Shown here: positions 16,030-25,226 of the stretch, piece by piece
Numbering within the stretch: position 1 is the stretch's first letter
Layout of the letters: the number at the start of each line of letters is the position of its first letter
Assembly: GCA_021299835.1 (NCBI GenBank)
Contig: JAJTER010000041.1
Location: forward strand, 1-63,716
Length of the DNA: 63,716 nucleotides
From: Saprospiraceae bacterium
GTDB taxonomy: Bacteria > Bacteroidota > Bacteroidia > Chitinophagales > Saprospiraceae
Reading direction: 5' to 3'
The notes under the pieces: generated by a model
Told to the model about the DNA's origin: nothing
What the model saw: the letters and a program-made list of their open reading frames with translations, nothing else
The model's database searches: none
Program-made: the position numbers and the translations under genes

Positions 16030-18588
16030 ATGTACAAAAAATTAAAAGCATTCATGCAATCTATCCCAACCAATAGCCTTGTTTTTTTGGGCGTAATACT
16101 GCTCGTTATCGTAGCTGTGAATCCTTCGTTTTCCCAACCAATCAGAGGCGCATCTTATGATAGGACACTACAGGTAGCACGTGAAAAATGGGCAGAACAA
16201 GATTATGTAAATGCGCTGGATTACTTTGAAATGGCTTTTGAAGCCAAAAAAGATGAAAGCCTTCTGCCTGATATGGCCGAACTTTATTTGCAAATTCGCG
16301 ATTACTCTTCAGCCTCCAAAACGTATGCTAAAATCTTAAAAAAAGATAAAGAGAAAAAATGGGACCAGCTTCGTTTTAATTATGCAAAGGCATTAAAAAT
16401 GTCAGGTAATTACGAAGAGGCTATCATCGAGTTCCAAAAATTTCTAGCCGTCGTTTCAAGTGATACCCTTAGAAAATTTGCTGAAAATGAAATAACAGGG
16501 GCAGAATTTGGAAAAGAACTTGCTGATAAAGAGGATGTTATCGAATTAACCAGACTTTCAGCCGTTATTAATACGCCTTTTTCAGATTATTCGCCAGCTT
16601 TTAGTAGGGAAGGGAATTTATACATTTCTAGTTTTATGGCTAAAGATGTGATTGTCCTGGATTCATCGGCTAAAGATTTTCATGCTAAAATTTACTATGC
16701 TAAGAAAAATGAAGAAACAGGGGTTTGGGGAAAGCCAGAAGCCTTGAAAGCAAACATAAACAGACCTGAAATTCATAATGTCAATGTTAGTATTTCTCCT
16801 GACGGTAATAAACTGTATTTCAACAGACAAGTATTGCAGGGAAATGAAGTGGTAGAAAGTCAATTATTTTACAGCGTTGGCGGTGATGGGGCATGGAAAG
16901 GAGCAAAGGAAGTTGTTGGTATTGATCCGGAATATAGAGCAAGACACCCTTTCCCAGGGGAGCTTTATGGAAGGGAAGTGCTTTTCTTTTCTTCTGATAT
17001 TCCAGGTGGTTTCGGTGGCGCAGATTTATATTACGCGCCTCAAAAATCAGAGGGTGTTTATGGAGATCCAGTGAATCTGGGACCTAAAATAAATACCTTA
17101 GGTGATGAGGTAACTCCTTATTATTATAACGGTACGCTCTATTTTAGTTCAAATATGCATCCAGGATTAGGTGGATATGATATATTTTATTCCTTTTGGA
17201 ATGGGCAGAATTGGAGCGATCCGCTGAATATGTCTAAAGGGTTTAATTCTCCGCAGGACGATCAATATTTTAGATTGGATGCCGATGGTTATAATGGTCT
17301 TCTTACTTCTAACAGACCTGCGGGCAAATCGGTTAGGGCAAAAACTTGTTGTGAGGATATTTACTCTTTTACCATAGAAAAAATCAAGGCCGACTTAGTG
17401 GTTGGAACCTTTAATAGCGGTAGGCAGGCACTGAAAGGAGTGACTGTAATGATTATTCCCAAGCCTGGTGGAGATCCCCAAACCATTCAGAATGATAAGG
17501 GAAATAAATTCGATTTTAAACTGGAATTAGAGAAATCCTATAGAATTATTGCAACTCACCCCAATCATTTTCCTGATACGGCCGTTATAAATACGCTAAA
17601 TCTAAAAGCAAATAAATCCTTCACTCAGCGATTATATCTAAAACCTATACCTATTCCTGTGCCTGAATATGATACGATTCTTTCAGAAAAGGCTATCGTA
17701 ATGGAAAATATCTTGTACGAGTACGGTGATGATAAAATTTTACCAACGGCAGAGCCCGATTTAAATTTCCTCCTCGAAATTATGAATCAATACCCCGATT
17801 TAATTATAGAGCTGAGTTCACATACAGACAATAGAGGAAACGATGAATTTAATAAAGGCTTATCTCAAAGAAGAGCAGAGTCGGCCAAACAGTGGTTGCT
17901 TCAAAAAGGGATAAATCAAACCAGGATTAAAGCAGTTGGTAACGGTGAAAATGTTCCAAAGGTAGTGGATGACAGGTTGGCAAATAAGCATCCTGAATTT
18001 TTACCAGGCGATGTTTTTTCAGGAGAATACATAAATAAACTGGAAACAGAAGAAGATAAAGAACTCGCGCACGCGCTTAACAGGCGTACTGAATTTAAAA
18101 TCATTGGTGGCCCAAAAGTTATTACCGTTAAAAGTACAAGGTTATTGAAAAGAGAGGCTACCACTGCGGCAGACAAATCGACCGGAGCAGTGAAGCCACG
18201 CGGTGATTCTATACCTAACATTCACCCATTTTCAACCTTGGCAGGTAAAAAAATATTCAAGGGAGTGCCAATACTTGATTTTACCATTAGGGAAACAAAT
18301 TTTGGAACTGTTTCAAGAGGTGAAAAAAGAGAATTTACTTATGTGTTTCAAAATATTGGAGATACAAAAGCTGAAATTGATCTTATCTCTGCTTGCGAAT
18401 GTACAACTACTGAGTATAATGCCCAGTCGATTCCACCGGGCGGTAAAGGAACCATAAAAGTAATTTTTGATAGTAAAGACAAAGTTCAAGGAGAAACCAT
18501 TGTTATTGATATCTTTTTGAAAAATACCGAGCCAGGAACAGAAAGGCCCATTATAGAAAAGTTAAAATATAAATTTGAAATTAAATAG
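16030..18588 (+). CDS. PorE-like OmpA family lipoprotein-type protein with C-terminal DUF1573
   Basis: 852 residues. In order: signal/anchor helix at about 16-35, TPR repeats (~50-160), WD40/PD40-like beta-propeller (~195-400, blades such as NLYISSF, NKLYFNRQ, EVLFFSSDIPGGFGGADLYY, GTLYFSSNMHPGLGGYDIFY), a carboxypeptidase-regulatory-like beta domain (~455-545), and an OmpA peptidoglycan-binding domain (~560-690; ELSSHTDNRGNDEFN, LSQRRAES). This order equals T9SS PorE, which links the complex to peptidoglycan and PorP. An extra DUF1573 domain (~750-852; NFGTVSRGEKREFTYVFQN, SACECTTTEYN) follows, which PorE does not normally carry. It is coupled to the PorP/SprF gene 4 bases upstream. The PorE role is inferred from domains and pairing. 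Confidence 0.9.
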   Translation: MYKKLKAFMQSIPTNSLVFLGVILLVIVAVNPSFSQPIRGASYDRTLQVAREKWAEQDYVNALDYFEMAFEAKKDESLLPDMAELYLQIRDYSSASKTYAKILKKDKEKKWDQLRFNYAKALKMSGNYEEAIIEFQKFLAVVSSDTLRKFAENEITGAEFGKELADKEDVIELTRLSAVINTPFSDYSPAFSREGNLYISSFMAKDVIVLDSSAKDFHAKIYYAKKNEETGVWGKPEALKANINRPEIHNVNVSISPDGNKLYFNRQVLQGNEVVESQLFYSVGGDGAWKGAKEVVGIDPEYRARHPFPGELYGREVLFFSSDIPGGFGGADLYYAPQKSEGVYGDPVNLGPKINTLGDEVTPYYYNGTLYFSSNMHPGLGGYDIFYSFWNGQNWSDPLNMSKGFNSPQDDQYFRLDADGYNGLLTSNRPAGKSVRAKTCCEDIYSFTIEKIKADLVVGTFNSGRQALKGVTVMIIPKPGGDPQTIQNDKGNKFDFKLELEKSYRIIATHPNHFPDTAVINTLNLKANKSFTQRLYLKPIPIPVPEYDTILSEKAIVMENILYEYGDDKILPTAEPDLNFLLEIMNQYPDLIIELSSHTDNRGNDEFNKGLSQRRAESAKQWLLQKGINQTRIKAVGNGENVPKVVDDRLANKHPEFLPGDVFSGEYINKLETEEDKELAHALNRRTEFKIIGGPKVITVKSTRLLKREATTAADKSTGAVKPRGDSIPNIHPFSTLAGKKIFKGVPILDFTIRETNFGTVSRGEKREFTYVFQNIGDTKAEIDLISACECTTTEYNAQSIPPGGKGTIKVIFDSKDKVQGETIVIDIFLKNTEPGTERPIIEKLKYKFEIK

Positions 18589-18627
18589 GGGTAATCTCGA
18601 AGAGATATATTCTTTACAGTCTAAAAG

Positions 18628-18666
18628 AAAAGGTTGAACACGAATAAAAATCGGTTCAACCTTTTT
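18628..18666 (+). terminator. Rho-independent terminator after the PorE-like gene
   Basis: 12-bp perfect stem AAAAGGTTGAAC / GTTCAACCTTTT with a 14-base loop and a closing T run, 39 bases past the stop. It separates the T9SS pair from the nqr operon. Confidence 0.85.
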
Positions 18667-18744
18667 GCTAATTTAGATTTTTTCTAAATTAAATAATGTA
18701 GGTTAAATTTATCGTTATTATCTCCATTTGGATAGAAAGGTATT

Positions 18745-18752
18745 TATATTTG
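18745..18752 (+). promoter_or_regulatory. Candidate Bacteroidota -7 element of the nqr operon
   Basis: TATATTTG matches TAnnTTTG exactly, 35 bases before the nqrA ATG and after the preceding terminator. The nearest TTTG (18727-18730) is only 14 bases upstream, closer than the usual 19-21, so the -33 half is uncertain. Confidence 0.45.
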
Positions 18753-18787
18753 CGCCTTTAAATTAGTTCAATAAAGGCACTATACGT

Positions 18788-20422
18788 ATGAATCGTGGAA
18801 AATTTTTATTCTTGTCCCTTTCTTTGTTATTGGGTAGTTTAACGGAAGTTGCTGCCCAAACAAATGGTGAAGGATCTCAATTTTTATTAAACAGCCTTTT
18901 TGTGATAGCTGCGCTAGTATTTTTTGCTATAGTTATACAGGTTTCTGACAACTTGATGGCTATTGAGGCAAAGAGAATTGGTGCGGACAAAGACGGCAAT
19001 CATTTTGGTTTAATGCCAAGATTTTATGAATTGGTCGGAACAAAGTTACCTGCCTATTTGAAAAATGAGAAGGTAATTATTTCAAAAAAGGGGTTTGACA
19101 TTCCTTTAGAGGGTAAAGCTGAAGCTGAAAACTTAAATGTTTCAGTTCATAGGTTTTCTGTTAATCCTGCAAATTTCAAAGGTATTTCTCCTATTCCTAA
19201 AGTATTAGTTGAAATTGGTGATAGTGTTAAGGCTGGTGATCCTATTTTTTATGACAAATCTCAACCAGATTTCATATTTAGTTCTCCGGTGAGTGGAGAA
19301 ATAGTAGAGATTAAAAGAGGGGAGAAAAGAGCTATTAATGAGATAGTTATTTTAGCGGATAAAACCCAGCAGTACAAAACATTTGATAAACCTAATATTG
19401 CAACAGTTTCAAGAGAAGAATTAGTAAAAAGTCTGGCTTCCTCTGGCTTAATGACTTTATTTCTTCAGAGACCATTCAATATTTTACCTAACTTATCTAT
19501 CGTTCCAAGAGATATTTTCATTTCTACTTTTGACTCAGCTCCCTTAGCACCTGATTTGGGTTACGTTTTAAAGGGTCAGGAGATTACTTTTCAAGCAGGT
19601 TGCGAAGCGTTGAGTAAATTAACATCTGGTAAAGTATATTTAGGTTTAGACGGAAATGGTGATACTGATGCAGCATCTATTTTTACAGGTGTTACAGGGG
19701 TAGAAAAATATTATTTCAGAGGTAAACACCCTATTGGTAATGTTGGCGTACAAATACACCATATCAAACCTATATCACCCGAAGATAAAGTATGGACTAT
19801 AAATGTTCAGGATGTTGCTATCATCGGTAAATTTATGTTAGAAGGTATCGTCGATCAAACGAGAATGCTGGCAATCACTGGTGCTGAATTAAAGCATACA
19901 GGATATGCAAAAGTTCCTTTTGGTGCATCAATGAGCGATCTTCTTAGTTCAGAAGAAGTTACTGAAGAGCATAGAATTATATCAGGTGACGTTCTTTCTG
20001 GTACCCAGGTATCAAAAGAAGGTTTCGTTGGTTTTTATGACGATCAGATTACGGTTGTGGCGGAAGGCAAAAATTATGAGCTTTTTGGTTGGTTATTACC
20101 TTTAGATATGAGACCTTCAGTTTCTAAAACTTTCCCTGGTACTTTATTGGGTGGCGTTGCTTCAGCAGCTAACACCAATAACAGAGGAGAAAAAAGAGCA
20201 TTTGTCGTTACTGGTGAATATGACAGATTACTTCCTATGGATATTTTACCACAACAATTGTTCAAAGCTATTGTGGTAAATGATGTCGAAAAAATGGAAA
20301 ATCTTGGCATTCACGAATTAGTGGAGGAAGATGTTGCCTTATGTGAATTTGGATGTACTTCTAAGCAACCCTTGCAATCTATTCTAAGAAGTGGTTTAGA
20401 TGTAATAAAGGCTGAAGGTTAA
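18788..20422 (+). CDS. nqrA: Na+-translocating NADH:quinone reductase subunit A with extra N-terminal membrane segment
   Basis: 544 residues against about 450 in typical NqrA. The normal protein starts near residue 95 (VIISKKGFDIPLEG) and continues with VHRFSVNPANFKGI and the biotinyl-lipoyl-like GDSVKAGDPIFYDK, followed by the Rossmann-like and C-terminal domains to the end. Residues 1-24 look like a Sec signal (MNRGKFLFLSLSLLLG...VAAQ), and 31-52 (FLLNSLFVIAALVFFAIVIQ) form a transmembrane helix, so the usually peripheral subunit would be membrane-anchored with its body in the cytoplasm. First gene of nqrABCDEF. NqrA contacts the quinone site on NqrB in the NADH-to-quinone sodium pump. Confidence 0.93.
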   Translation: MNRGKFLFLSLSLLLGSLTEVAAQTNGEGSQFLLNSLFVIAALVFFAIVIQVSDNLMAIEAKRIGADKDGNHFGLMPRFYELVGTKLPAYLKNEKVIISKKGFDIPLEGKAEAENLNVSVHRFSVNPANFKGISPIPKVLVEIGDSVKAGDPIFYDKSQPDFIFSSPVSGEIVEIKRGEKRAINEIVILADKTQQYKTFDKPNIATVSREELVKSLASSGLMTLFLQRPFNILPNLSIVPRDIFISTFDSAPLAPDLGYVLKGQEITFQAGCEALSKLTSGKVYLGLDGNGDTDAASIFTGVTGVEKYYFRGKHPIGNVGVQIHHIKPISPEDKVWTINVQDVAIIGKFMLEGIVDQTRMLAITGAELKHTGYAKVPFGASMSDLLSSEEVTEEHRIISGDVLSGTQVSKEGFVGFYDDQITVVAEGKNYELFGWLLPLDMRPSVSKTFPGTLLGGVASAANTNNRGEKRAFVVTGEYDRLLPMDILPQQLFKAIVVNDVEKMENLGIHELVEEDVALCEFGCTSKQPLQSILRSGLDVIKAEG

Positions 20423-20448
20423 AATTTTAAACATAGTCATTAAAAGAT

Positions 20449-21723
20449 ATGAAAAATTCGTTATTATCATTTTTTTTAAAAATTGAGCCGGATAAAAAGA
20501 AATCTCCATTTATGCATACGCTGTATGACGGTTTCTTTACTTTTGCTTTTGCTCCTAACCACGTAACAAAGGGTGGTGTTCATGTTCGCGATGGCATGGA
20601 CTTAAAACGACTTATGTTTCATGTTGTTATTGCTCTCCAATTGTGTTACCTTTTTGGTACATACAATATAGGGCAGCAGCATTTTTCTGCATTGGGTATG
20701 TATGAGGGTTTTTTAGAAGGTTTTCATTTGAAAATATTTTATGGACTCGTTCAAATTCTTCCCTTGTTTGTAGTTGCTAATGTGGTTGGATTAGGTATTG
20801 AATTCTTTTATGCCTATAAAAAAGGTCATGGTATCGAGGAGGGTTTCCTCGTGTCAGGTGCTTTAATTCCATTGGTCATGCCGCCAGCTTTACCGTTATG
20901 GATATTAGCTATATCCGTAGCCTTTGCTGTTATCATTGGTAAAGAAGCCTTTGGTGGCACAGGAATGAACGTTCTAAATATAGCTTTACTTTCCAGAGTC
21001 TTTATTTTCTTTGCTTACCCCACTACGATCTCAGGAGATGACGTTTGGGTGGCTGGTTTAGAAAAAGTAGATGGTGTATGGACAGCAAGTTATAACTTTA
21101 TTGTCACAGGTGTTTTAAATCCTGTTTTCGAATCATTTGGTTGGGCAACTTATCAGAATGGTATCGCTGTGGTGGACGGTTATAGTGGTGCGACCCCACT
21201 TAGTTTAGCAGCCAAAGGTGGTTGGGAAGCTGTTACTGCTCGTTTTACACCTGAACAAATGTTCTGGGGAAATATTCCTGGATCTGTTGGTGAAACACAC
21301 AAGTTATTTGTCTTAATGGGTGCTGGTTTGTTAATATACTTAGGAATCGCCTCCTGGAGAATAATGGTATCTATGGTTTTGGGTTTAGTGGTAACGGGTA
21401 TCCTTTTAAATATGTGGGATGCTACACCTGCAATGAATGTGCCTTGGTATTATCACTTTTCTATGGGAAGTTTTCTTTTTGCAATGGCATTCATGGCAAC
21501 AGATCCTGTGACCGCAGCGGCTACCGATAGAGGTAAACTAATTTACGGGTTTTTTATTGGTGCAATAGGTTTAGTTATCCGCGTTTTAAATCCTGCCTAT
21601 CCTGAAGGTTGGATGCTTGCTATTCTTTTTATGAATGTTTTTGCTCCGCTCATCGATCATTTTGTGGTTGAAGGACATATTTCTAAAAGGAAATCAAGAT
21701 TAACCAAGTTGGCAAATTCTTGA
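20449..21723 (+). CDS. nqrB: Na+-NQR subunit B
   Basis: 424 residues, polytopic membrane protein with about ten helices. It carries the covalent FMN site in YSGATPLSLAA (threonine near residue 250, equivalent to the flavinylated Thr of Vibrio NqrB). The early sequence HTLYDGFFTFAFAPN, the stretch GGTGMNVLNIALLSRV and the late FLFAMAFMATDPVTAAATDRG are family hallmarks. NqrB holds riboflavin and FMN and forms the sodium channel and quinone site. It lies 26 bases downstream of nqrA. Length and motifs look complete. Confidence 0.97.
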   Translation: MKNSLLSFFLKIEPDKKKSPFMHTLYDGFFTFAFAPNHVTKGGVHVRDGMDLKRLMFHVVIALQLCYLFGTYNIGQQHFSALGMYEGFLEGFHLKIFYGLVQILPLFVVANVVGLGIEFFYAYKKGHGIEEGFLVSGALIPLVMPPALPLWILAISVAFAVIIGKEAFGGTGMNVLNIALLSRVFIFFAYPTTISGDDVWVAGLEKVDGVWTASYNFIVTGVLNPVFESFGWATYQNGIAVVDGYSGATPLSLAAKGGWEAVTARFTPEQMFWGNIPGSVGETHKLFVLMGAGLLIYLGIASWRIMVSMVLGLVVTGILLNMWDATPAMNVPWYYHFSMGSFLFAMAFMATDPVTAAATDRGKLIYGFFIGAIGLVIRVLNPAYPEGWMLAILFMNVFAPLIDHFVVEGHISKRKSRLTKLANS

Positions 21724-21746
21724 GATTTTAATATTAAAAACCAAAA

Positions 21747-22472
21747 ATGAATCTTATGGAAAGTAGTAATAAATATATCATTACCTTTATCATTATAATG
21801 ACCGTTGTTGCGGCTGTGTCCTTGGCTGGCATGAGAGAAATAACTTTATCTGCCTCAACAAAAAACGAGGAAATTTTCAGTAAAAGATCAGTTCTTTTAA
21901 CGGTAAATGATTATTTAGGAAAAGGTCTTAATGTAAATGATTTGTCAGACGACGAAGTATTAAAAATGTTCAACGAACAAGTTGAACAAGTGGTATTAAA
22001 TATAAATGGTGAGATTGTTCCAAATCTTTTGGCTGAAAAAATTGATTTATCAGTTGAAAAGAAAAAAGCAGAAGCGGATAGATTATTACCACTTTTCGTT
22101 TTCAAAAATGAAAAGGAAAAATTTTATATCTTAAGTGTTCGCGGAAGTGGTCTTTGGGATGAGATTTGGGGTAATATTGCAGTAAAATCGGATTTAAATA
22201 CTATTGCAGGTGTTACTTTTGACCATAAGGGAGAAACTCCGGGATTGGGTGCAGAAATTAAAGACAATCCTGCTTTTCCGGGTCAGTTTATTGGTAAACA
22301 AATTTTCAAAGACGGTGAAGTGGCCGTTCTTGTAAGAAAAGGCGGAAGTCAGGACAAAACGTATGAAGTGGACGGTATTTCAGGAGCTACCATTACTTGT
22401 GATGGTGTCACAGAAATGCTCCAAAGAGGAATAGCTTACTATTTACCTTATTTGGAAACCATAGAAAACTAA
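21747..22472 (+). CDS. nqrC: Na+-NQR subunit C
   Basis: 241 residues, with one N-terminal helix (YIITFIIIMTVVAAVSLAG) and a periplasmic FMN-binding domain. The flavinylation motif SGATITCDGV near residue 215 holds the Thr that binds FMN, and VTFDHKGETPGLGAEI is the conserved FMN_bind segment. It passes electrons across the periplasmic side to NqrB. A flavin transferase (ApbE) is needed to attach the FMN, but none is in the window. Start ATG at 21747 chosen; a second Met lies four codons later. Confidence 0.96.
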   Translation: MNLMESSNKYIITFIIIMTVVAAVSLAGMREITLSASTKNEEIFSKRSVLLTVNDYLGKGLNVNDLSDDEVLKMFNEQVEQVVLNINGEIVPNLLAEKIDLSVEKKKAEADRLLPLFVFKNEKEKFYILSVRGSGLWDEIWGNIAVKSDLNTIAGVTFDHKGETPGLGAEIKDNPAFPGQFIGKQIFKDGEVAVLVRKGGSQDKTYEVDGISGATITCDGVTEMLQRGIAYYLPYLETIEN

Positions 22473-22504
22473 ATAAAGCTGTTAAATACTTAAATTTACT
22501 GAAA

Positions 22505-23221
22505 ATGGCAGAGATATTAGAAAAAGTTAAAATCGAAGAAAAAGAACCTTTCTTCGGTCCCAAAGAAAAGAAGTTGCTATTGGATCCGTTAATGGATATT
22601 AATCCCATTACGGTTCAGATTCTTGGCGTTTGTTCCGCGTTAGCTATAACCTCATTGGTTTATCCATCTATCGTTATGGCTATTTCAGTAACTTTGGTTA
22701 CTGCGTTCTCCAACTTATTTACTTCTTTAGTAAGAGAATATATTCCTAAGCAGGTAAGGATGATTGTTCAACTTGTAATTATTGCTACGTTGGTAACTAT
22801 TGTTGAACTTGGTCTGAAAGCACTTAATTTTCCTATTTGGAAGCAATTATCTGTTTACATTGGTTTAATTATTACCAATTGTATTGTAATGGGGCGTTTA
22901 GAGGCTTACGCAATGGCAAATAAGCCTTGGCGTTCTTTTCTGGATGGCATAGGAAATGGTCTTGGTTATGGAGCTATTCTGGTTATAGTGGCTATAATCA
23001 GAGAAATTTTAGGAAAAGGAACCTTATTCGCGGGAAGCCCTGTTGAAATAAAGATTATTGGAAACAATGCAACCTACCTCATAGATACAACTACAAGTAC
23101 TATGTTTGGCTGGTATGCAAACAATAATCTTATGGTTCTTCCAGCCGCGGCTTTGTTTATCATAGGTATATTAATTTGGATTCACAGAACGATTAATCCA
23201 AAATTAGTAGATATATCCTAG
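22505..23221 (+). CDS. nqrD: Na+-NQR subunit D
   Basis: 238 residues, six transmembrane helices of the RnfA/NqrD family. Diagnostic inverted-repeat helices are LIITNCIVMGRLEAYAMAN, which contains the cysteine that helps bind the intramembrane iron-sulfur cluster, and SFLDGIGNGLGYGAILV. The N-terminal ~35 residues (KVKIEEKEPFFGPKEKKLLL) are a polar extension common in Bacteroidota. NqrD pairs with NqrE around the [2Fe-2S] centre. The protein appears intact. Confidence 0.96.
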   Translation: MAEILEKVKIEEKEPFFGPKEKKLLLDPLMDINPITVQILGVCSALAITSLVYPSIVMAISVTLVTAFSNLFTSLVREYIPKQVRMIVQLVIIATLVTIVELGLKALNFPIWKQLSVYIGLIITNCIVMGRLEAYAMANKPWRSFLDGIGNGLGYGAILVIVAIIREILGKGTLFAGSPVEIKIIGNNATYLIDTTTSTMFGWYANNNLMVLPAAALFIIGILIWIHRTINPKLVDIS

Positions 23222-23260
23222 GTTCCAATCATTAATTCCCCTTCAATTAAAAGAAATAAA

Positions 23261-23887
23261 ATGGGCGATTTTCTAAATGTTTTCATTAAAACAGCCTTCG
23301 TAGAAAATATGATACTTTCCTATTTTCTTGGCATGTGTTCCTACCTCGCTGTTTCCAAATCGGTTAAGACGGCTTTGGGATTAGGTATAGCTGTTATTTT
23401 TGTACTCGGCATTACTATGCCTATGAATTGGTTGATTAACGAATATCTACTCAAAGAAACAGGTTTTTTTGGTATGGATTTGACTTTCTTAAGATTCATT
23501 TTATTCATTGCAGTTATCGCAGCTTTAGTGCAGTTGGTTGAAATGGTAGTTGAAAAATTTTCTCCTTCCCTTTACAATGCCTTAGGTATTTTCTTACCGC
23601 TAATTACGGTGAACTGTGCTATTCTTGGTGGTTCACTCTTTATGATATCAAGAGAATTGGATCTCACAAAATCTGTTGCCTTCGGTTTGGGTGGTGGTTT
23701 TGGCTGGTTTCTTGCCATCGTGGCATTAGCAGCTATTCGTGAAAAAATTCAATATTCCAATGTTCCTCCAGCTCTTCGTGGTTTAGGTATGGCTTTCATA
23801 CTGACTGGCCTGATGGGTGATGCTCATAGTGGCTCGCCAAAAACTGGTGGCTCAAGGAGATGTGAAAATTATTATCAATGGGAATGA
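23261..23887 (+). CDS. nqrE: Na+-NQR subunit E, C-terminus replaced by an out-of-frame tail
   Basis: 208 residues. From residue 1 to about 185 it is a normal Nqr[39 protein letters not shown] (cluster cysteine), [16 protein letters not shown] and [17 protein letters not shown]. Family members then end within about 12 hydrophobic residues (ending like GFMSFSG). Here the frame instead continues [15 protein letters not shown] to a stop inside nqrF. That tail is nqrF DNA read in the wrong frame, so the last half-helix of NqrE and the intergenic gap look deleted. See nqrF and the findings. Confidence 0.93.
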   Translation: MGDFLNVFIKTAFVENMILSYFLGMCSYLAVSKSVKTALGLGIAVIFVLGITMPMNWLINEYLLKETGFFGMDLTFLRFILFIAVIAALVQLVEMVVEKFSPSLYNALGIFLPLITVNCAILGGSLFMISRELDLTKSVAFGLGGGFGWFLAIVALAAIREKIQYSNVPPALRGLGMAFILTGLMGDAHSGSPKTGGSRRCENYYQWE

Positions 23888-25028
23888 GGATACTCCTCTT
23901 TTTGTTAAACAAGGTAGTTCTCTGCTTTCTTCTTTAGCAGACAATAATATTTTCTTACCATCCGCTTGTGGTGGTGGAGGAACTTGCGCTATGTGTGAGT
24001 GCCACGTTCCAAGTGGTGGTGGTGATGTGCTTCCTACTGAATTAAATCACTTGACTAGAAAGGAAGTAGCGGAACATAAGCGTCTTGCTTGTCAGGTAAA
24101 GGTTCGCCAGGATATGGAAATCCATATTCCAGAGGAAATTTTTGGTATCAAAAAGTGGGAATGTGAAGTAGTTTCTAATTATAATGTATCTACTTTCATC
24201 AAAGAATTCGTAGTTGAACTTCCTGATGGTGAAATATTAGATTTTGAATCAGGTGGTTATATTCAGATTGATGTTCCAAAAATTGAAGTAGATTTCAGTA
24301 AGTTCGACATCACTTCTCATCCAAAAATGGGTAAAAAATCTGATGTTTTTAAAGATGAATGGGATAAATTTAACTTATGGAGCCTTAAAATGGTGAATAA
24401 GGAGGAACAATTCCGTGCCTATTCTATGGCTAATCATCCTGCAGAAGGTAATATTGTGATGTTGAATATTCGTATTGCTACGCCTCCCTGGGACAGAGCA
24501 GCAAATGGCTGGATGAAATTAAATCCCGGCGTTTGTTCTTCTTATGTTTTTGGCCTGAAGCAAGGTGATAAAGCTACTATTTCTGGTCCTTATGGTGAGT
24601 TCTTTATCAAACCTACCGAAAAAGAAATGATTTATATCGGTGGTGGTGCGGGTATGGCTCCATTGAGGTCGCATATTTTTCACTTATTCCATACTTTAAA
24701 ATCTAATAGAAAAGTTTCTTATTGGTATGGTGGTCGTTCTTTAAGAGAACTTTTTTACATAGATGATTTTAGAAATATTGAAAAGGAATTTCCTAATTTT
24801 TCTTTCCATATCGCTCTTTCAGAACCTATGCCTGAAGATAATTGGACTGGTTTTACCGGTTTCATTCACAACGTGGTACTGGAGAATTACCTTAAGAATC
24901 ATCCAGAGCCAGAAGAGATTGAATACTATCTTTGCGGACCGCCTTTAATGCTTTCTGCCGTTCAAAATATGCTTTCTAATATGGGTGTTCCCGATGAAAA
25001 TGTAGCTTTTGACGACTTTGGTAGTTAA
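23817..25028 (+). CDS. nqrF: Na+-NQR subunit F, lacking its N-terminal membrane anchor
   Basis: About 403 residues from GTG 23817, or 402 from ATG 23820. It overlaps nqrE by 71 bases, and a stop at 23811 closes the frame. Normal NqrF starts with a ~25-residue membrane helix ending like VMLLVAKxKLV. Here only [15 protein letters not shown] remains. The rest is complete: [2Fe-2S] cysteines in [16 protein letters not shown] with a later RLACQV, FAD motif RAYSMAN, NADH motif [12 protein letters not shown] and CGPPLML, ending FDDFGS. It oxidises NADH and feeds electrons to NQR. Without the anchor, docking would be impaired, unless the missing DNA is an assembly loss. Confidence 0.94.
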   Translation: MMLIVARQKLVAQGDVKIIINGNEDTPLFVKQGSSLLSSLADNNIFLPSACGGGGTCAMCECHVPSGGGDVLPTELNHLTRKEVAEHKRLACQVKVRQDMEIHIPEEIFGIKKWECEVVSNYNVSTFIKEFVVELPDGEILDFESGGYIQIDVPKIEVDFSKFDITSHPKMGKKSDVFKDEWDKFNLWSLKMVNKEEQFRAYSMANHPAEGNIVMLNIRIATPPWDRAANGWMKLNPGVCSSYVFGLKQGDKATISGPYGEFFIKPTEKEMIYIGGGAGMAPLRSHIFHLFHTLKSNRKVSYWYGGRSLRELFYIDDFRNIEKEFPNFSFHIALSEPMPEDNWTGFTGFIHNVVLENYLKNHPEPEEIEYYLCGPPLMLSAVQNMLSNMGVPDENVAFDDFGS

Positions 25029-25047
25029 TCATAAATTTTAAATAGTG

Positions 25048-25090
25048 AAAAGAGGGGGATAACGAAAGTTGTCCCCCTCTTTTAATTTTT
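25048..25090 (+). terminator. Strong rho-independent terminator of the nqr operon
   Basis: 16-bp stem with one G-U pair, beginning AAAAGAGGGGGA and closed by a GAAA tetraloop, followed by TTTTAATTTTT. It lies 20 bases after the nqrF stop. Confidence 0.92.
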
Positions 25091-25093
25091 CCA

Positions 25094-25128
25094 ATAGACA
25101 TGTGACCCCTCTGGGGTCAGGTATGAAA
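25094..25128 (-). repeat. Dispersed 35-bp palindromic repeat, copy 2 (inverted relative to copy 1)
   Basis: Reads ATAGACATGTGACCCC then TCTGGGGTCAGGTATGAAA on the plus strand, i.e. the reverse complement of 3487-3521 with one difference (T for C next to the TTTCA end). It directly follows the nqr terminator. Confidence 0.8.
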
Positions 25129-25226
25129 AGTGTAAACTTTTTTTTAGTTCAGGACATTTGAAAAGTGGGTACTAAATATTATTAATACATCAAGACTTTT
25201 TAGACAGCTCCCTTTTTGATTCTTAC

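Noticed and set aside
23817-23887. Programmed frameshift or translational coupling at nqrE/nqrF
   Set aside because: The missing NqrE end and NqrF anchor are not encoded in any frame here, so a frameshift would not restore either protein.
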